64,000 nucleotides of DNA. It comes from Pseudomonadota bacterium (GTDB taxonomy: Bacteria; Desulfobacterota; Desulfobulbia; Desulfobulbales; Desulfurivibrionaceae). The DNA is taken from NCBI GenBank assembly GCA_018830485.1, contig JAHJRQ010000012.1:1-64000 (forward strand), written 5' to 3'. This document shows, in pieces, positions 54,787-63,468 of the stretch. Below the pieces are notes generated by a model that was not told the origin of the DNA, searched no databases, and saw nothing but the letters and a program-made list of their open reading frames with translations. Every line of letters starts with the position of its first letter. The first letter of the stretch is position 1. The position numbers and the translations under genes are program-made.

Positions 54787-55013
54787 TGGAAATCATGGCA
54801 AGTTCCCTGGCCAGTTGCCGGATCCGCATTGACCCGGAGCAGATCTATTTTTTGAAATTCATCCTCGAGGCCTATGATAATCTGACCATCATGTCCACCG
54901 TGGATCGGATGGAGGGATTGGTGGAGCTGAAATATCCACATGAGTTGAAGCAGGATGTGCTTGGCATTGTGCGGAGTATGGCCCAGCGGCTCAGGCTGGA
55001 AGAATTTGTTTAG
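54786..55013 (+). CDS. Small conserved hypothetical protein (DUF4911-like)
   Basis: 75 residues: IRIDPEQIYFLKFILEAYDN in the first half and LVELKYPHELKQDVLGIVRSM in the second. The size, the F/Y-LKFILEAYDNL core and the genomic class recall DUF4911 proteins of Desulfobacterota. These are thought to be small single-domain proteins of unknown role. It overlaps the purB stop by one base (TAATG), so it is certainly translated after purB. A REP-pair element follows. Confidence 0.8.
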   Translation: MEIMASSLASCRIRIDPEQIYFLKFILEAYDNLTIMSTVDRMEGLVELKYPHELKQDVLGIVRSMAQRLRLEEFV

Positions 55014-55022
55014 GAAACACAA

Positions 55023-55102
55023 CGGTGCTTCGACAGGCTCAGCACGAACGGAAGACCATACGCTAAGAAAATATCCGTTCACCCTGAGCCTGTCGAAGGG
55101 CT
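55023..55102. repeat. REP-pair (BIME-like) element, copy 5
   Basis: CGGTGCTTCGACAGGCTCAG then CACGAACGG, a spacer of about 27 bases, and facing CCGTTCACCCTGAGCCTGTC then GAAGGGC. Arm order is as in copy 3. It lies between the DUF4911-like gene and miaB. Confidence 0.9.
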
Positions 55103-55144
55103 GGTGTTGACGTTTTCATTTACACCTAAGGTAACACATCAAGC

Positions 55145-56476
55145 ATGCCCCAGCTTCTCTACATCGAAACCTTCGGCTGCCAGATGAATGAGCGTGATTC
55201 CGAGATCATGGCCCAACTTCTTGGCGAGCATTCCTATGTCCAAACCAATAAGCCAGAACAGGCTGATGTGGTGGTGGTCAACACCTGCAGCATCCGGGGC
55301 AAGGCCGCGCACAAAGCGTACAGCTGCTTTGGCCGCTACAAGAAGCTTAAGGGAAAAGGCCACGACTTTATCCTGGCCGTGACCGGTTGCGTGGCCCAGC
55401 AGGACGGCGCGGCCCTGCTGGAGCGGATGCCCTATATTGATATCGTCATGGGCCCGCAGTCGATCTACACCCTCCCCTCTTTGGTTGCGGCATTCCGCCG
55501 GGACAGGAAATCCCTGGTGGCCACGGAGCTTTCCGCTGATTTTGTCATCCCCCCTTTTCTCCCCAACCTGGCCGAGGGCCCTGCGCATAAACGGTTTATC
55601 ACCATCATGCAGGGGTGCGACAATTTCTGCACCTACTGCGTGGTGCCCTATACCCGGGGCCGCGAGATCAGCCGGAGTTTTGGTGATATTCTGGCCGAGG
55701 CGACCCATCTTGTGCGCCAGGGGGTTAAGGAGATCACCCTCATAGGGCAGAACGTCAATTCCTACGGTCAAAAAGGTTGCGACACCAAGCAGAACCAGGG
55801 TTTTCCCGAACTTCTCCGGGCGGTGGCTGGTATTGACGGCTTGCAGCGGCTGCGTTTCACCTCTTCCCATCCCAAGGATCTTTCCGAGGAATTGATGCGC
55901 TGTTTTGCCGAGATCCCCGTGCTCTGCCCGCATTTCCATCTTCCGGTCCAGTCTGGCTCAAACAGTATTTTGCAGCGCATGAACCGCAAGTACACCATCG
56001 AGGCCTATCTCGACAAGGCGGCCAGACTGCGGGAATACCGGCCGGACATCGCCCTGACCACCGATATCATTGTCGGTTTTCCCGGCGAAACGGACGATGA
56101 TTTTGCCGCCACCATGCAGGTAATGGAGACGGTGCAATACCACGGCGCCTATTCCTTCAAGTATTCCGACCGCCCCAATGCCAAGGCCGCTGATTTCCCC
56201 GACAAGGTCGCTGAAACGGTCAAGACCGAGCGGCTTGCCCGCTTGCAGGCGCGGCAGGAGGAGATTGCCCTGGCGCTTAAGCAGGCGGACATTGGGAAAA
56301 CGGTGGAGGTCATGGTGGAAGGGGCAAGCAAGTCTCCAGCCAATCAATGGAGCGGTCGGACCGGTGGTAATCAGATCGTGAATTTTTCCTGCGAGGCCAA
56401 GTTGGTGCCAGGGCAGTTGCTCATGGTTGAGATTGAGAGTGCCTGCCAGAATTCCTTACGCGGAAAAATGCTCTAG
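55145..56476 (+). CDS. miaB: MiaB, tRNA-2-methylthio-N6-dimethylallyladenosine synthase
   Basis: 443 residues. A radical SAM methylthiotransferase that modifies i6A37, the product of MiaA. The N-terminal UPF0004 domain binds the auxiliary cluster through ETFGCQMNERD, VVNTCSIRGKA and AVTGCVAQQDG. The radical SAM motif is GCDNFCTYCVVPYTRGRE. A C-terminal TRAM domain (about 375-443) includes VEVMVEGASKSPANQWSGRT, the usual MiaB rather than RimO pattern. The start is ATG 55145, with AAGGTAA upstream. Confidence 0.96.
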   Translation: MPQLLYIETFGCQMNERDSEIMAQLLGEHSYVQTNKPEQADVVVVNTCSIRGKAAHKAYSCFGRYKKLKGKGHDFILAVTGCVAQQDGAALLERMPYIDIVMGPQSIYTLPSLVAAFRRDRKSLVATELSADFVIPPFLPNLAEGPAHKRFITIMQGCDNFCTYCVVPYTRGREISRSFGDILAEATHLVRQGVKEITLIGQNVNSYGQKGCDTKQNQGFPELLRAVAGIDGLQRLRFTSSHPKDLSEELMRCFAEIPVLCPHFHLPVQSGSNSILQRMNRKYTIEAYLDKAARLREYRPDIALTTDIIVGFPGETDDDFAATMQVMETVQYHGAYSFKYSDRPNAKAADFPDKVAETVKTERLARLQARQEEIALALKQADIGKTVEVMVEGASKSPANQWSGRTGGNQIVNFSCEAKLVPGQLLMVEIESACQNSLRGKML

Positions 56477-56586
56477 CCTGAAAAAGCCAGAACATCGTGC
56501 GTTGGGTTGTGCTATGATGACGATAAATTTAGCCTCCGATCATAATCAGATAATGATAGTCCTAAAAAAGATCACACATTACCGCC

Positions 56587-57573
56587 ATGGGAAAACAAAT
56601 TCGCATCTACCTCGCAGACAATTCCGCTTCAGGTGTTCGTCATGCTGAAATCACAAACTGGACGGGACAAGCATTTGCTTGCCCTCGAACGAGATTTAAT
56701 GAGCTTAAAGATTGGCCTGAGATAAAGCGACCAGGCGTTTATTTTCTCTTTGGAATCAACGAAACAACTGGGGATAATATTGTCTATATTGGCGAATCAG
56801 AGAACGTGCTGGATCGGCTCAACTCTCATATTTCAGGTAAAGACTTTTGGTCTGAGCTTATTGCCTTCACAAGCAAAGACGAAAACCTGACAAAGAGCCA
56901 CGCAAAGTATCTTGAATCCAGACTCGTATCTATCGCAACACATGCACGTCGCTATGAAGTGAAAAATTCTGCTGCTCCTCAACCCCCTACACTTTCAAGG
57001 GGAGAAAGGGATGCGATGGAAGAATTTTTATTGTTGGCCAAGTTGCTTTTAGGAGTTCTTGGGCATCGAGTGTTAGACCCTTATGCTCCAGTGCTTCATC
57101 GACCAGCAAAAGAGGAGATGCAGGGCGAATATACTCTTCCTCAATCATCCGCTATTTCGCTAGAAGTCTCTCCACTTACAAACACAACTATTCTGAAGCT
57201 CCGAGATAAAAAATATTCTGCTGATGCCATAATTACCGATGAAGGCATGGTGGTCTTGGCCGGCTCTCAAGCCACAAAAAAACCTCTACCCAGCCTAGCC
57301 CGGGGCTATCTATCTCTTCGTGAAAATCTTATTGCCAAAGGCGTCCTTTCCGAAAACAATGACATATTGGTGTTCACTCAGGACCAGCTATTCTCTAGTC
57401 CATCACAGGCGGCATCCATAATTTTGGGATCCTCAAGGAATGGACCAAAGGAATGGGGCATGCAACTCCTCGAACCGAAATGCAACTCTGACGAATTACT
57501 GCGCGAATTAGAGTCATCCAATGGTGATAGACTAACACGCGATTACAAACAGATGGAGACCTCCCATGATTGA
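56587..57573 (+). CDS. GIY-YIG nuclease-domain protein with C-terminal DUF4357-like domain
   Basis: 328 residues. Residues about 45-120 are a GIY-YIG domain (PGVYFLFGINE, NIVYIGESENVLDRLNSHI). The C-terminal part (DKKYSADAIITDEGMVVLAG, then RGYLSLRENLIAKGVLSEN) matches the DUF4357 domain found in such proteins. Function is not established; phage defence or mobile-element origin has been suggested for relatives. Codon use and base composition are clearly AT-richer than in miaB and the PHP gene on either side, so it is probably a recent acquisition. It overlaps the next gene by 8 bases. Confidence 0.85.
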   Translation: MGKQIRIYLADNSASGVRHAEITNWTGQAFACPRTRFNELKDWPEIKRPGVYFLFGINETTGDNIVYIGESENVLDRLNSHISGKDFWSELIAFTSKDENLTKSHAKYLESRLVSIATHARRYEVKNSAAPQPPTLSRGERDAMEEFLLLAKLLLGVLGHRVLDPYAPVLHRPAKEEMQGEYTLPQSSAISLEVSPLTNTTILKLRDKKYSADAIITDEGMVVLAGSQATKKPLPSLARGYLSLRENLIAKGVLSENNDILVFTQDQLFSSPSQAASIILGSSRNGPKEWGMQLLEPKCNSDELLRELESSNGDRLTRDYKQMETSHD

Positions 57574-58216
57574 TCTACATACCCACTCCCTGTTCAGCGA
57601 CGGTGAACTCGTCCCCGCCGAGCATCTGCGCCGGGTGGAAATCCTCGGTTATTCCGCCATTGCCATCACCGATCACGCCGATTCCTCGAATATTGATTTC
57701 ATCATCCCCCGCATCGTGCAGGCGGCGGCTGATCTGAACAAATACTCCAAGACCCAGCTCCTGCCCGGCATCGAACTGACCCATGTGCCGCTTGAGCAGA
57801 TCGGCGAACTCACCCGCAGGGCGCGGCAGCTTGGGGCCAAGATCGTGGTTGGCCACGGGGAAACCCCGGTGGAGCCGGTGCGGCCCGGGACCAATCGGGC
57901 CACGCTTGAGGCAGGGGTCGATATCCTGGCCCACCCCGGATTTATCACCCTGGAAGAGGCCGAACTGGCTGCGAAAAAGGGCATCCTCCTTGAGCTGTCC
58001 GGACGCAGGGGGCATTCGCTCACCAACGGGCATGTGGCCAAGATGGCCCTGGCCGCTGGGGCTGGTATGGCGGTGAACGCCGACGCCCATGGCCCCGGCG
58101 ACTTTCTCACCGCGAAAATGGCGGAGATGGTGGCGCTTGGCGCCGGACTTTCCTCCGAGGAATATGCCAAAATTCGCAACGCCATGGCGGCGCTGGTTGC
58201 CAGAGTAGCCGGCTGA
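57566..58216 (+). CDS. PHP-domain phosphoesterase
   Basis: 216 residues. The metal-binding PHP motifs are present: DLHTHSLFSDGE, ITDHADSS, LLPGIELTHVP, VVGHGETPVEP and VNADAHGPGDFL. The family includes histidinol-phosphate phosphatases and RNA/DNA phosphoesterases; the exact substrate is not readable. ATG 57566 lies inside the end of the GIY-YIG gene. The gene precedes the peptidase/ligase trio by 29 bases and may belong to that operon. Confidence 0.88.
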   Translation: MIDLHTHSLFSDGELVPAEHLRRVEILGYSAIAITDHADSSNIDFIIPRIVQAAADLNKYSKTQLLPGIELTHVPLEQIGELTRRARQLGAKIVVGHGETPVEPVRPGTNRATLEAGVDILAHPGFITLEEAELAAKKGILLELSGRRGHSLTNGHVAKMALAAGAGMAVNADAHGPGDFLTAKMAEMVALGAGLSSEEYAKIRNAMAALVARVAG

Positions 58217-58245
58217 TCCTCGCACGATTGCCAGGAGGAACCACC

Positions 58246-58989
58246 ATGGAAGCCTTCCTTGATGTGACCATCCTGCCGCAGCCCGACGACACCACCTGCG
58301 GCCCCACCTGTCTCCATGCCGTGTACCAATACTACGGCGACAACATCCCGCTGGCTCGGGTGATCGACGAGGTGAAAAGCCTGGAAACCGGCGGCACCCT
58401 GGATGTCTTCCTGGCCTGCCATGCCCTGCGCCGGGGCTACAAGGCGCGGATCTACACCTACAACCTCCAGGTTTTCGACCCCACCTGGTTTCTCCATGAT
58501 GCGGACTATATCGAGGAGCGGCTCCTGGCCCAGATGGAGGCCAAGGACGATGCAAAGCTCCACCTTGCCACCCGGGGCTATCTCAACTTTCTCAATCTCG
58601 GCGGGGAGCTGCGCTTTGCCGATCTCACCCCTGCCCTGCTCCGCAAATACCTGAAACGCTCCATCCCCGTGCTCACGGGCCTGAGTTCCACCTATCTCTA
58701 CCGGAGCATGCGGGAATATGGTGATCTCTGCGAGGATGACGATGTGCGCGGCCACCCTTCCGGCCATTTTGTTTTGCTCTGCGGCTACAACCGGCCCGAT
58801 CGGCTGGTGGCCATTGCCGACCCGCACATGGGCAACCCCCTGGCCGTCGGCCAGCAGTATGAGGTCTCCATAGACCGGGTCATCTGCTCCATCCTGCTGG
58901 GCATCGTCACCTACGACGCCAACCTGCTCATCATCGAGCCCTCCAGGAAAAAAGGTAATAGCCGGGCGAACCACACGGTGCAGGCATGA
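58246..58989 (+). CDS. C39-like papain-fold cysteine peptidase
   Basis: 247 residues. The catalytic Cys lies in TTCGPTCLHAVYQYYGDNI, the His in HPSGHFVLLCGYN, and an acidic residue in AIADP, the order of C39-like peptidases. There is no transmembrane segment or ABC module, so it is cytoplasmic rather than a bacteriocin exporter. The stop overlaps the RimK-like start (ATGA), tying it to the two ligases that follow. The likely role is cleavage or transfer on a small peptide made by them; this is inference. The start at ATG 58246 has AGGAGGA upstream. Confidence 0.82.
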   Translation: MEAFLDVTILPQPDDTTCGPTCLHAVYQYYGDNIPLARVIDEVKSLETGGTLDVFLACHALRRGYKARIYTYNLQVFDPTWFLHDADYIEERLLAQMEAKDDAKLHLATRGYLNFLNLGGELRFADLTPALLRKYLKRSIPVLTGLSSTYLYRSMREYGDLCEDDDVRGHPSGHFVLLCGYNRPDRLVAIADPHMGNPLAVGQQYEVSIDRVICSILLGIVTYDANLLIIEPSRKKGNSRANHTVQA

Positions 58990-60467
58990 AGGTTCTCATT
59001 GTCGTCAACGACCCCAAGGACTGGCCCCTGGCCATCAAGGAGGTGCAGATCGTCCCTGCCCGCGCCTATCTCACAGACGCCGCCTATGCGGAAATGACCT
59101 CGGCCAGGGTGTTCAACCTGTGCAAATCCTACCGCTACCAGAGCACCGGCTATTATGTTTCGCTGCTGGCGGCGGCCAGGGGGCACAAGCCCCTGCCGGA
59201 CGTGGCCACCATCCAGGATTTCAAGACCCAGGCCATAATCCGCATCGCCTCCGACGACCTGGACCAGATCATCCAGCAGAGCCTGGGCCAGATAAAATCG
59301 CCGGAATTCGTGGTGAGCATCTATTTCGGCCATAACGTGGCCAAGCGGCACGAAAAGCTCGCCCAGCAGTTGTTCAAGATCTTCCAGGCCCCTTTCCTGC
59401 GCGCCAGCTTCAGCCACAATGACAAAGAGGGCAAATGGCAATTGGCCACCATCACCCCCATGGCGGCCAGCGATATTCCGCCAGACCACCGCGATTTTGC
59501 CGTGGAGATGGCCCGCGAGTACTTCAAGGGACGGCATCGCATCTTTCACCGGCGGCGCACCGCCCGCTACGATCTGGCCATTCTCCACGACCCGGCCGAG
59601 GCGGAAGCGCCTTCCAACACCAAGGCCATGCAGCGTATGGTCAAGGCGGCGGAGAGTGTTGGTTTTGCCACGGAGTTCATCCAAAAGGATGATTACGGCA
59701 GGCTCGCCGAATTCGATGCCCTGTTCATCCGGGAAACTACCAGTGTTTTGCACCACACCTACCGGTTCGCCCGCAGGGGTGTGGCCGAGGGGCTGGTGGT
59801 GATCGACGACCCCGAGTCGATCCTGCGCTGCACCAACAAGGTGTTTCTGGCCGAGATCCTCACCAGGCACCGGATTCCCATCCCCAAGACCCGCATCGTC
59901 CACCAGGGCAACTGGCAGCAATTCGGTGCGGAGCTGGGGTTTCCCTGCGTGCTTAAAAAACCGGACAGCTCTTTTTCCCAAGGCGTGGTCAAGGTGGAAA
60001 ACGAGGCGGAGCTGGCCCGCGAGCTTCCGGCCCTGCTGCAAAAATCAGAGTTGGTCATCGCCCAGGAATTCATGCCCACCACCTTTGACTGGCGGGTCGG
60101 GGTTTTTGACGGGCAGCCGCTCTTTGCCTGCAAGTACTTCATGGCCCGCAAGCATTGGCAGATCATCAAGCGCGATTCCGCCGGGCGCAAGATTACGGAC
60201 GGCGAGGCCGAGACCCTGCCGGTGGAGCATTGCCCGCCGGGGCTGATCAAGCTGGCGCTCAAGGCCTCGGCCCTCATCGGCGACGGGCTCTACGGGGTGG
60301 ATATCAAGCAGGTGGGCAGCCGCTTCTATCTCATCGAGATCAACGACAACCCCAATATCGACGCGGGCGTGGAAGACAGGGTGCTGAAAGACGAGCTCTA
60401 CCTGCGTCTGATGCGGGTCTTTGCCCGCAGGGTGGACGAGCGCAAGGGCGGAGGGCTGTGGGCGTGA
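58986..60467 (+). CDS. RimK-like ATP-grasp ligase with N-terminal RLAN domain
   Basis: 493 residues. Residues 1 to about 190 form the RimK-like ATP-grasp N-terminal (RLAN) domain (VVNDPKDWPLAIKEVQIVPA). The ATP-grasp core follows: FPCVLKKPDSSFSQGVVKV, VIAQEFMPTTFDWRVGVFDG and FYLIEINDNPNID, the last giving the Mg ligands. ATP-grasp enzymes join a carboxylate to an amine through an acyl phosphate, often adding Glu to peptides. It overlaps the peptidase gene (ATGA) and the GCS2-like gene (GTGA), so the three are translated together. Confidence 0.88.
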   Translation: MKVLIVVNDPKDWPLAIKEVQIVPARAYLTDAAYAEMTSARVFNLCKSYRYQSTGYYVSLLAAARGHKPLPDVATIQDFKTQAIIRIASDDLDQIIQQSLGQIKSPEFVVSIYFGHNVAKRHEKLAQQLFKIFQAPFLRASFSHNDKEGKWQLATITPMAASDIPPDHRDFAVEMAREYFKGRHRIFHRRRTARYDLAILHDPAEAEAPSNTKAMQRMVKAAESVGFATEFIQKDDYGRLAEFDALFIRETTSVLHHTYRFARRGVAEGLVVIDDPESILRCTNKVFLAEILTRHRIPIPKTRIVHQGNWQQFGAELGFPCVLKKPDSSFSQGVVKVENEAELARELPALLQKSELVIAQEFMPTTFDWRVGVFDGQPLFACKYFMARKHWQIIKRDSAGRKITDGEAETLPVEHCPPGLIKLALKASALIGDGLYGVDIKQVGSRFYLIEINDNPNIDAGVEDRVLKDELYLRLMRVFARRVDERKGGGLWA

Positions 60468-61702
60468 GTGGGGACGGATTGTTCACAAAATTCGGGGTCG
60501 AGCTGGAGTACATGCTGGTCCGCGAGGACAGCCTGGATGTGGCGCCCATTGCCGACCGCATTCTGGAACGGATTGCAGGCGGGATCACCAATGAGGTGGA
60601 ACGCGGGATCATGGGTTGGTCCAACGAACTGGCCCTGCATGTGATCGAGATCAAGAACAGCGAGCCAGTCCCTGCCCTGCCCATGCTGGCGGAAAAATTT
60701 CAGCACGAGGTTGCGGCGCTGGCGCAGGTGGCGGCCGAACAGGGGGCGATTCTTCTGCCCACGGCCATGCATCCCTGGATGAACCCGCACACCGAAACCC
60801 TGCTCTGGCCCCACGGCAGCAAGGAAATCTACAACACCTACAACCGGATCTTCAACTGCCAGGGCCACGGCTGGTCCAACGTGCAGTCCACCCATCTCAA
60901 TCTGGGCTTTGCAACGGATGCGGGGTTTGGCCGGCTGCACGCGGCGATTCGGGTGCTGCTTCCCATCCTTCCGGCCATTGCAGCCAGCTCGCCTGCGGTG
61001 GACGGCGTCCTCACCGGCTGGCTGGATACCCGGCTCCATTATTACCGGAATAATCAGCAACGGATTCCCTCCATCACCGGTCAGGTCATTCCGGAGCCGG
61101 TTTTCAGCGAGGCTGAGTATGAACGGGAGATTTACCAGCGTCTGCGCCGCGACATCGCGCCCCATGATCCGGACGGGGTGCTGGAAGCGGAATGGCTCAA
61201 CTCCCGGGGGGCCATTGCCCGGTTCGACCGCAACGCCATCGAGATCCGGGTGCTGGACATCCAGGAGTGCCCGCTGGCCGATGTGTCCCTGGCCGTGCTG
61301 ATCTGCGCGGTGCTGGAAGGTTTGACTGCGGGGCGTTGGTCCGCGTCTGTCGAGCTGAAGGCGGCGGAAACCGTGGGGCTGGCGGAGATCTTCAGCGACA
61401 CGGTCCGCGAGGGTGAACAGGCTGTGATCGATAACTGCCGTTACCTTGCTCTGTTTGACAGAGGGGGAAGCGCAGCCATGACCGCGGGAGAGCTTTGGCA
61501 GGAGTTGGCTACGGATTGCGCCCCGGTGCTGGCCGAAGCCGGGTACGGTATCCAGCAGAGTGTGGAGACCATGCTTGCCCATGGCCCGTTGTCCCGGAGG
61601 ATTATCCGGGCGCTTGGTGCCAATCCGAATCGGGAGCGGTTGCGGGAGGTGTACCGGGAGCTGGGCTTTTGCCTTGCCCAGGGGCGCCTTTTTTTGCAAT
61701 AG
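60464..61702 (+). CDS. GCS2-like carboxylate-amine ligase
   Basis: 412 residues related to the second glutamate-cysteine ligase family. Active-site strands are seen in GVELEYMLVRED, HVIEIKNSEP, LLWPHGSKEIYNTYNRIF and the Asn/His-rich STHLNLGF; NAIEIRVLDIQECPLADVSL is a conserved C-terminal block. It should activate a glutamate-like carboxylate with ATP and join it to an amine. The start at GTG 60464 overlaps the RimK-like stop (GTGA) and has GGAGGG 8 bases upstream. With its two partners it forms a candidate small-peptide pathway. Confidence 0.86.
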   Translation: MSGDGLFTKFGVELEYMLVREDSLDVAPIADRILERIAGGITNEVERGIMGWSNELALHVIEIKNSEPVPALPMLAEKFQHEVAALAQVAAEQGAILLPTAMHPWMNPHTETLLWPHGSKEIYNTYNRIFNCQGHGWSNVQSTHLNLGFATDAGFGRLHAAIRVLLPILPAIAASSPAVDGVLTGWLDTRLHYYRNNQQRIPSITGQVIPEPVFSEAEYEREIYQRLRRDIAPHDPDGVLEAEWLNSRGAIARFDRNAIEIRVLDIQECPLADVSLAVLICAVLEGLTAGRWSASVELKAAETVGLAEIFSDTVREGEQAVIDNCRYLALFDRGGSAAMTAGELWQELATDCAPVLAEAGYGIQQSVETMLAHGPLSRRIIRALGANPNRERLREVYRELGFCLAQGRLFLQ

Positions 61703-61711
61703 GCTCAGATC

Positions 61712-62686
61712 TCAACGGGCCGGACCGGGCTGCGGCGGTCCGAGTTGTTGCAGGTAGTGAGTTGTAATGACGTCGGATAGCTCGGGCACTCGGTTGAGCT
61801 TATGCTGTTCCTTAAGAAAGGTCGCGGTCTGGCCGAGGCTGGCAGTCGTGACACCGTCAAGCTGTAGACGGTAACTATGGCGCTGCATGGCCTTGCCGAC
61901 CATCTCCGGAGACAGCCCGGTTTCCTTGCTGAGCAGCAGTGCGGTTTCTTCAGGGTAGCGGTGGACAAACTGTTCAGCCCGAGCCAAGGCGCGCATAAAA
62001 CGGTGCAGTTCCTCATTCCGCTTGCTCATCAGGCTGGTTTTTACCAGTATCAGCAGCGGGTAGTTGTTTCCTAGACCACCCAAATCGGCCAGTTCACGGC
62101 CTCTCTTTTGCTCAGCCAGGGAAGGGGTCGGTTCGCTGGCCACAAAGGCATCCAGCGAACGTGCGGCCAGGGCATCGGGCATGAAGGCCGGATCAAGGTC
62201 AATGATCTGCAGGTCAAGGTAACTAATGCCCTTGGCTGCCAGCAGGGCCAGAAAACCGCCGTGGGTGGAGGTGCCTTTCTTGACACCGATTCTTTTCCCC
62301 TTCAAATCGGTCAGGCTGCGTATGGGGCTGGTTGGGGGCACGATGATCCGGTGCCGCTTTTCGCCGGATCCGTGGCTGGCGATGATGCGCAAGGCTGGTT
62401 CCCGCGATACGGCCAAGAGGGCGGCGGTGTCGCCCATGGTGGCGACATCAACGGCTCCGGTAAAGATCGCCTCGGCACAGGCTGCTCCATTGTTGAACAG
62501 TAGTCCCTTGACCCGAAGGCCTTCCTCGGCAAAAAAGTCCTTATTGAGCGCGATGATCGAAACAGCGTCGCCGATCCGGTTCTGATAGGCAAAGCGGAGC
62601 GGCTCTGCCGCAACCGCCGCAGAAGCCATTGGCAAAAGAACAGGGAAAAAAAAGAACATTGTCACTGCCAGGCGAAACAGATTCAT
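61712..62686 (-). CDS. ABC-transporter substrate-binding protein (SsuA/TauA/NMT1-like)
   Basis: 324 residues. A signal peptide (NLFRLAVTMFFFFPVLLPMA, cleavage after the ASAAVAAE region) precedes an NMT1-like periplasmic binding fold: LRFAYQNRIGD, AEEGLRVKGLLFN, GAVDVATMGDTAALL, KGKRIGVKKGTSTHG. The ligand could be a sulfonate, nitrate or pyrimidine-like compound and cannot be assigned. It overlaps the ATPase stop (ATGA) at its 5' end and is the last gene of the operon. The start is ATG 62686. Confidence 0.88.
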   Translation of the reverse strand: MNLFRLAVTMFFFFPVLLPMASAAVAAEPLRFAYQNRIGDAVSIIALNKDFFAEEGLRVKGLLFNNGAACAEAIFTGAVDVATMGDTAALLAVSREPALRIIASHGSGEKRHRIIVPPTSPIRSLTDLKGKRIGVKKGTSTHGGFLALLAAKGISYLDLQIIDLDPAFMPDALAARSLDAFVASEPTPSLAEQKRGRELADLGGLGNNYPLLILVKTSLMSKRNEELHRFMRALARAEQFVHRYPEETALLLSKETGLSPEMVGKAMQRHSYRLQLDGVTTASLGQTATFLKEQHKLNRVPELSDVITTHYLQQLGPPQPGPAR

Positions 62687-63468
62687 AGCCCATGCACTCC
62701 TCGGCTTGATGATGCAATGCAGCACGGCAGCGTGTCGAGCTCGGCGCGCAGCAACGCTGTGGTCTCTGTAAACTCCCGTGATGTGCGGAGGCGAGGCCGC
62801 TTGGAAGGGAGGTGTATATCTGCGTGGATCGTATCGGGGGCCGGCCCCATGACAATGACCCGTTCCGCCAGAAATACAGCTTCTTCCACGTTGTGGGTAA
62901 TATAGACAACCGTGACCGGACGAATTTCGCAGATCCTCAGCAGCTCATCCTGCAGCCGTTCCCTGCTGTTTGCGTCGAGGGCGCTGAACGGTTCGTCCAT
63001 CAGCATGACCTTGGGTTGCAGGGCCAGAATACGGGCAATGGCAACACGCTGTCGCATACCGCCGGACAGGCTGACAGGCCAGGCCGCGGTGTGGGGCAGC
63101 ATTCCCACCAGGTCGAGGTATTCTTGGGCAACGGCCGTACATTGCTCATGAGACAGGCCTTGCTGACAGAGGCCAAATCGGACATTGTCGAGTACCGTCA
63201 TCCACGGAAACAGGGTGGCATCCTGAAAGATCACCCCCCGGTCCGGCCCCGGCTTGTCTACCGGAACATCCTGGAACAGCACCCGGCCTGAGGTGGGGGC
63301 TATAAACCCGGCTATCAGGTTCAACAGGGTGGTCTTGCCGCAGCCGCTTGGCCCCAGCAGACAGGTAAACCGGTTTTCCGCAAAGGCAAGGGAGATATCC
63401 TGCAGGATGAACAGCCCGGTGGCTCTGCCGGGGCTATACTGTTTGCTGACCTGATCGAGCCGGATCAT
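62683..63468 (-). CDS. ABC-transporter ATPase (SsuB/TauB-like)
   Basis: 261 residues. Walker A GPSGCGKTTLLN, Q-loop GVIFQDATLFPWMTV, signature LSGGMRQRVAIARIL, Walker B VMLMDEPFSALD and the switch His in VVYITHNVEEA are all intact. The closest pattern is the nitrate/sulfonate/taurine class. The stop overlaps the binding-protein start and its own start overlaps the permease stop, so all three are coupled. Confidence 0.94.
   Translation of the reverse strand: MIRLDQVSKQYSPGRATGLFILQDISLAFAENRFTCLLGPSGCGKTTLLNLIAGFIAPTSGRVLFQDVPVDKPGPDRGVIFQDATLFPWMTVLDNVRFGLCQQGLSHEQCTAVAQEYLDLVGMLPHTAAWPVSLSGGMRQRVAIARILALQPKVMLMDEPFSALDANSRERLQDELLRICEIRPVTVVYITHNVEEAVFLAERVIVMGPAPDTIHADIHLPSKRPRLRTSREFTETTALLRAELDTLPCCIASSSRGVHGL

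Noticed and set aside
60155-60463. Upstream extension of the GCS2-like gene inside the RimK-like gene
   Set aside because: It overlaps the ATP-grasp core in another frame; GTG 60464 has a ribosome binding site and a GTGA overlap.
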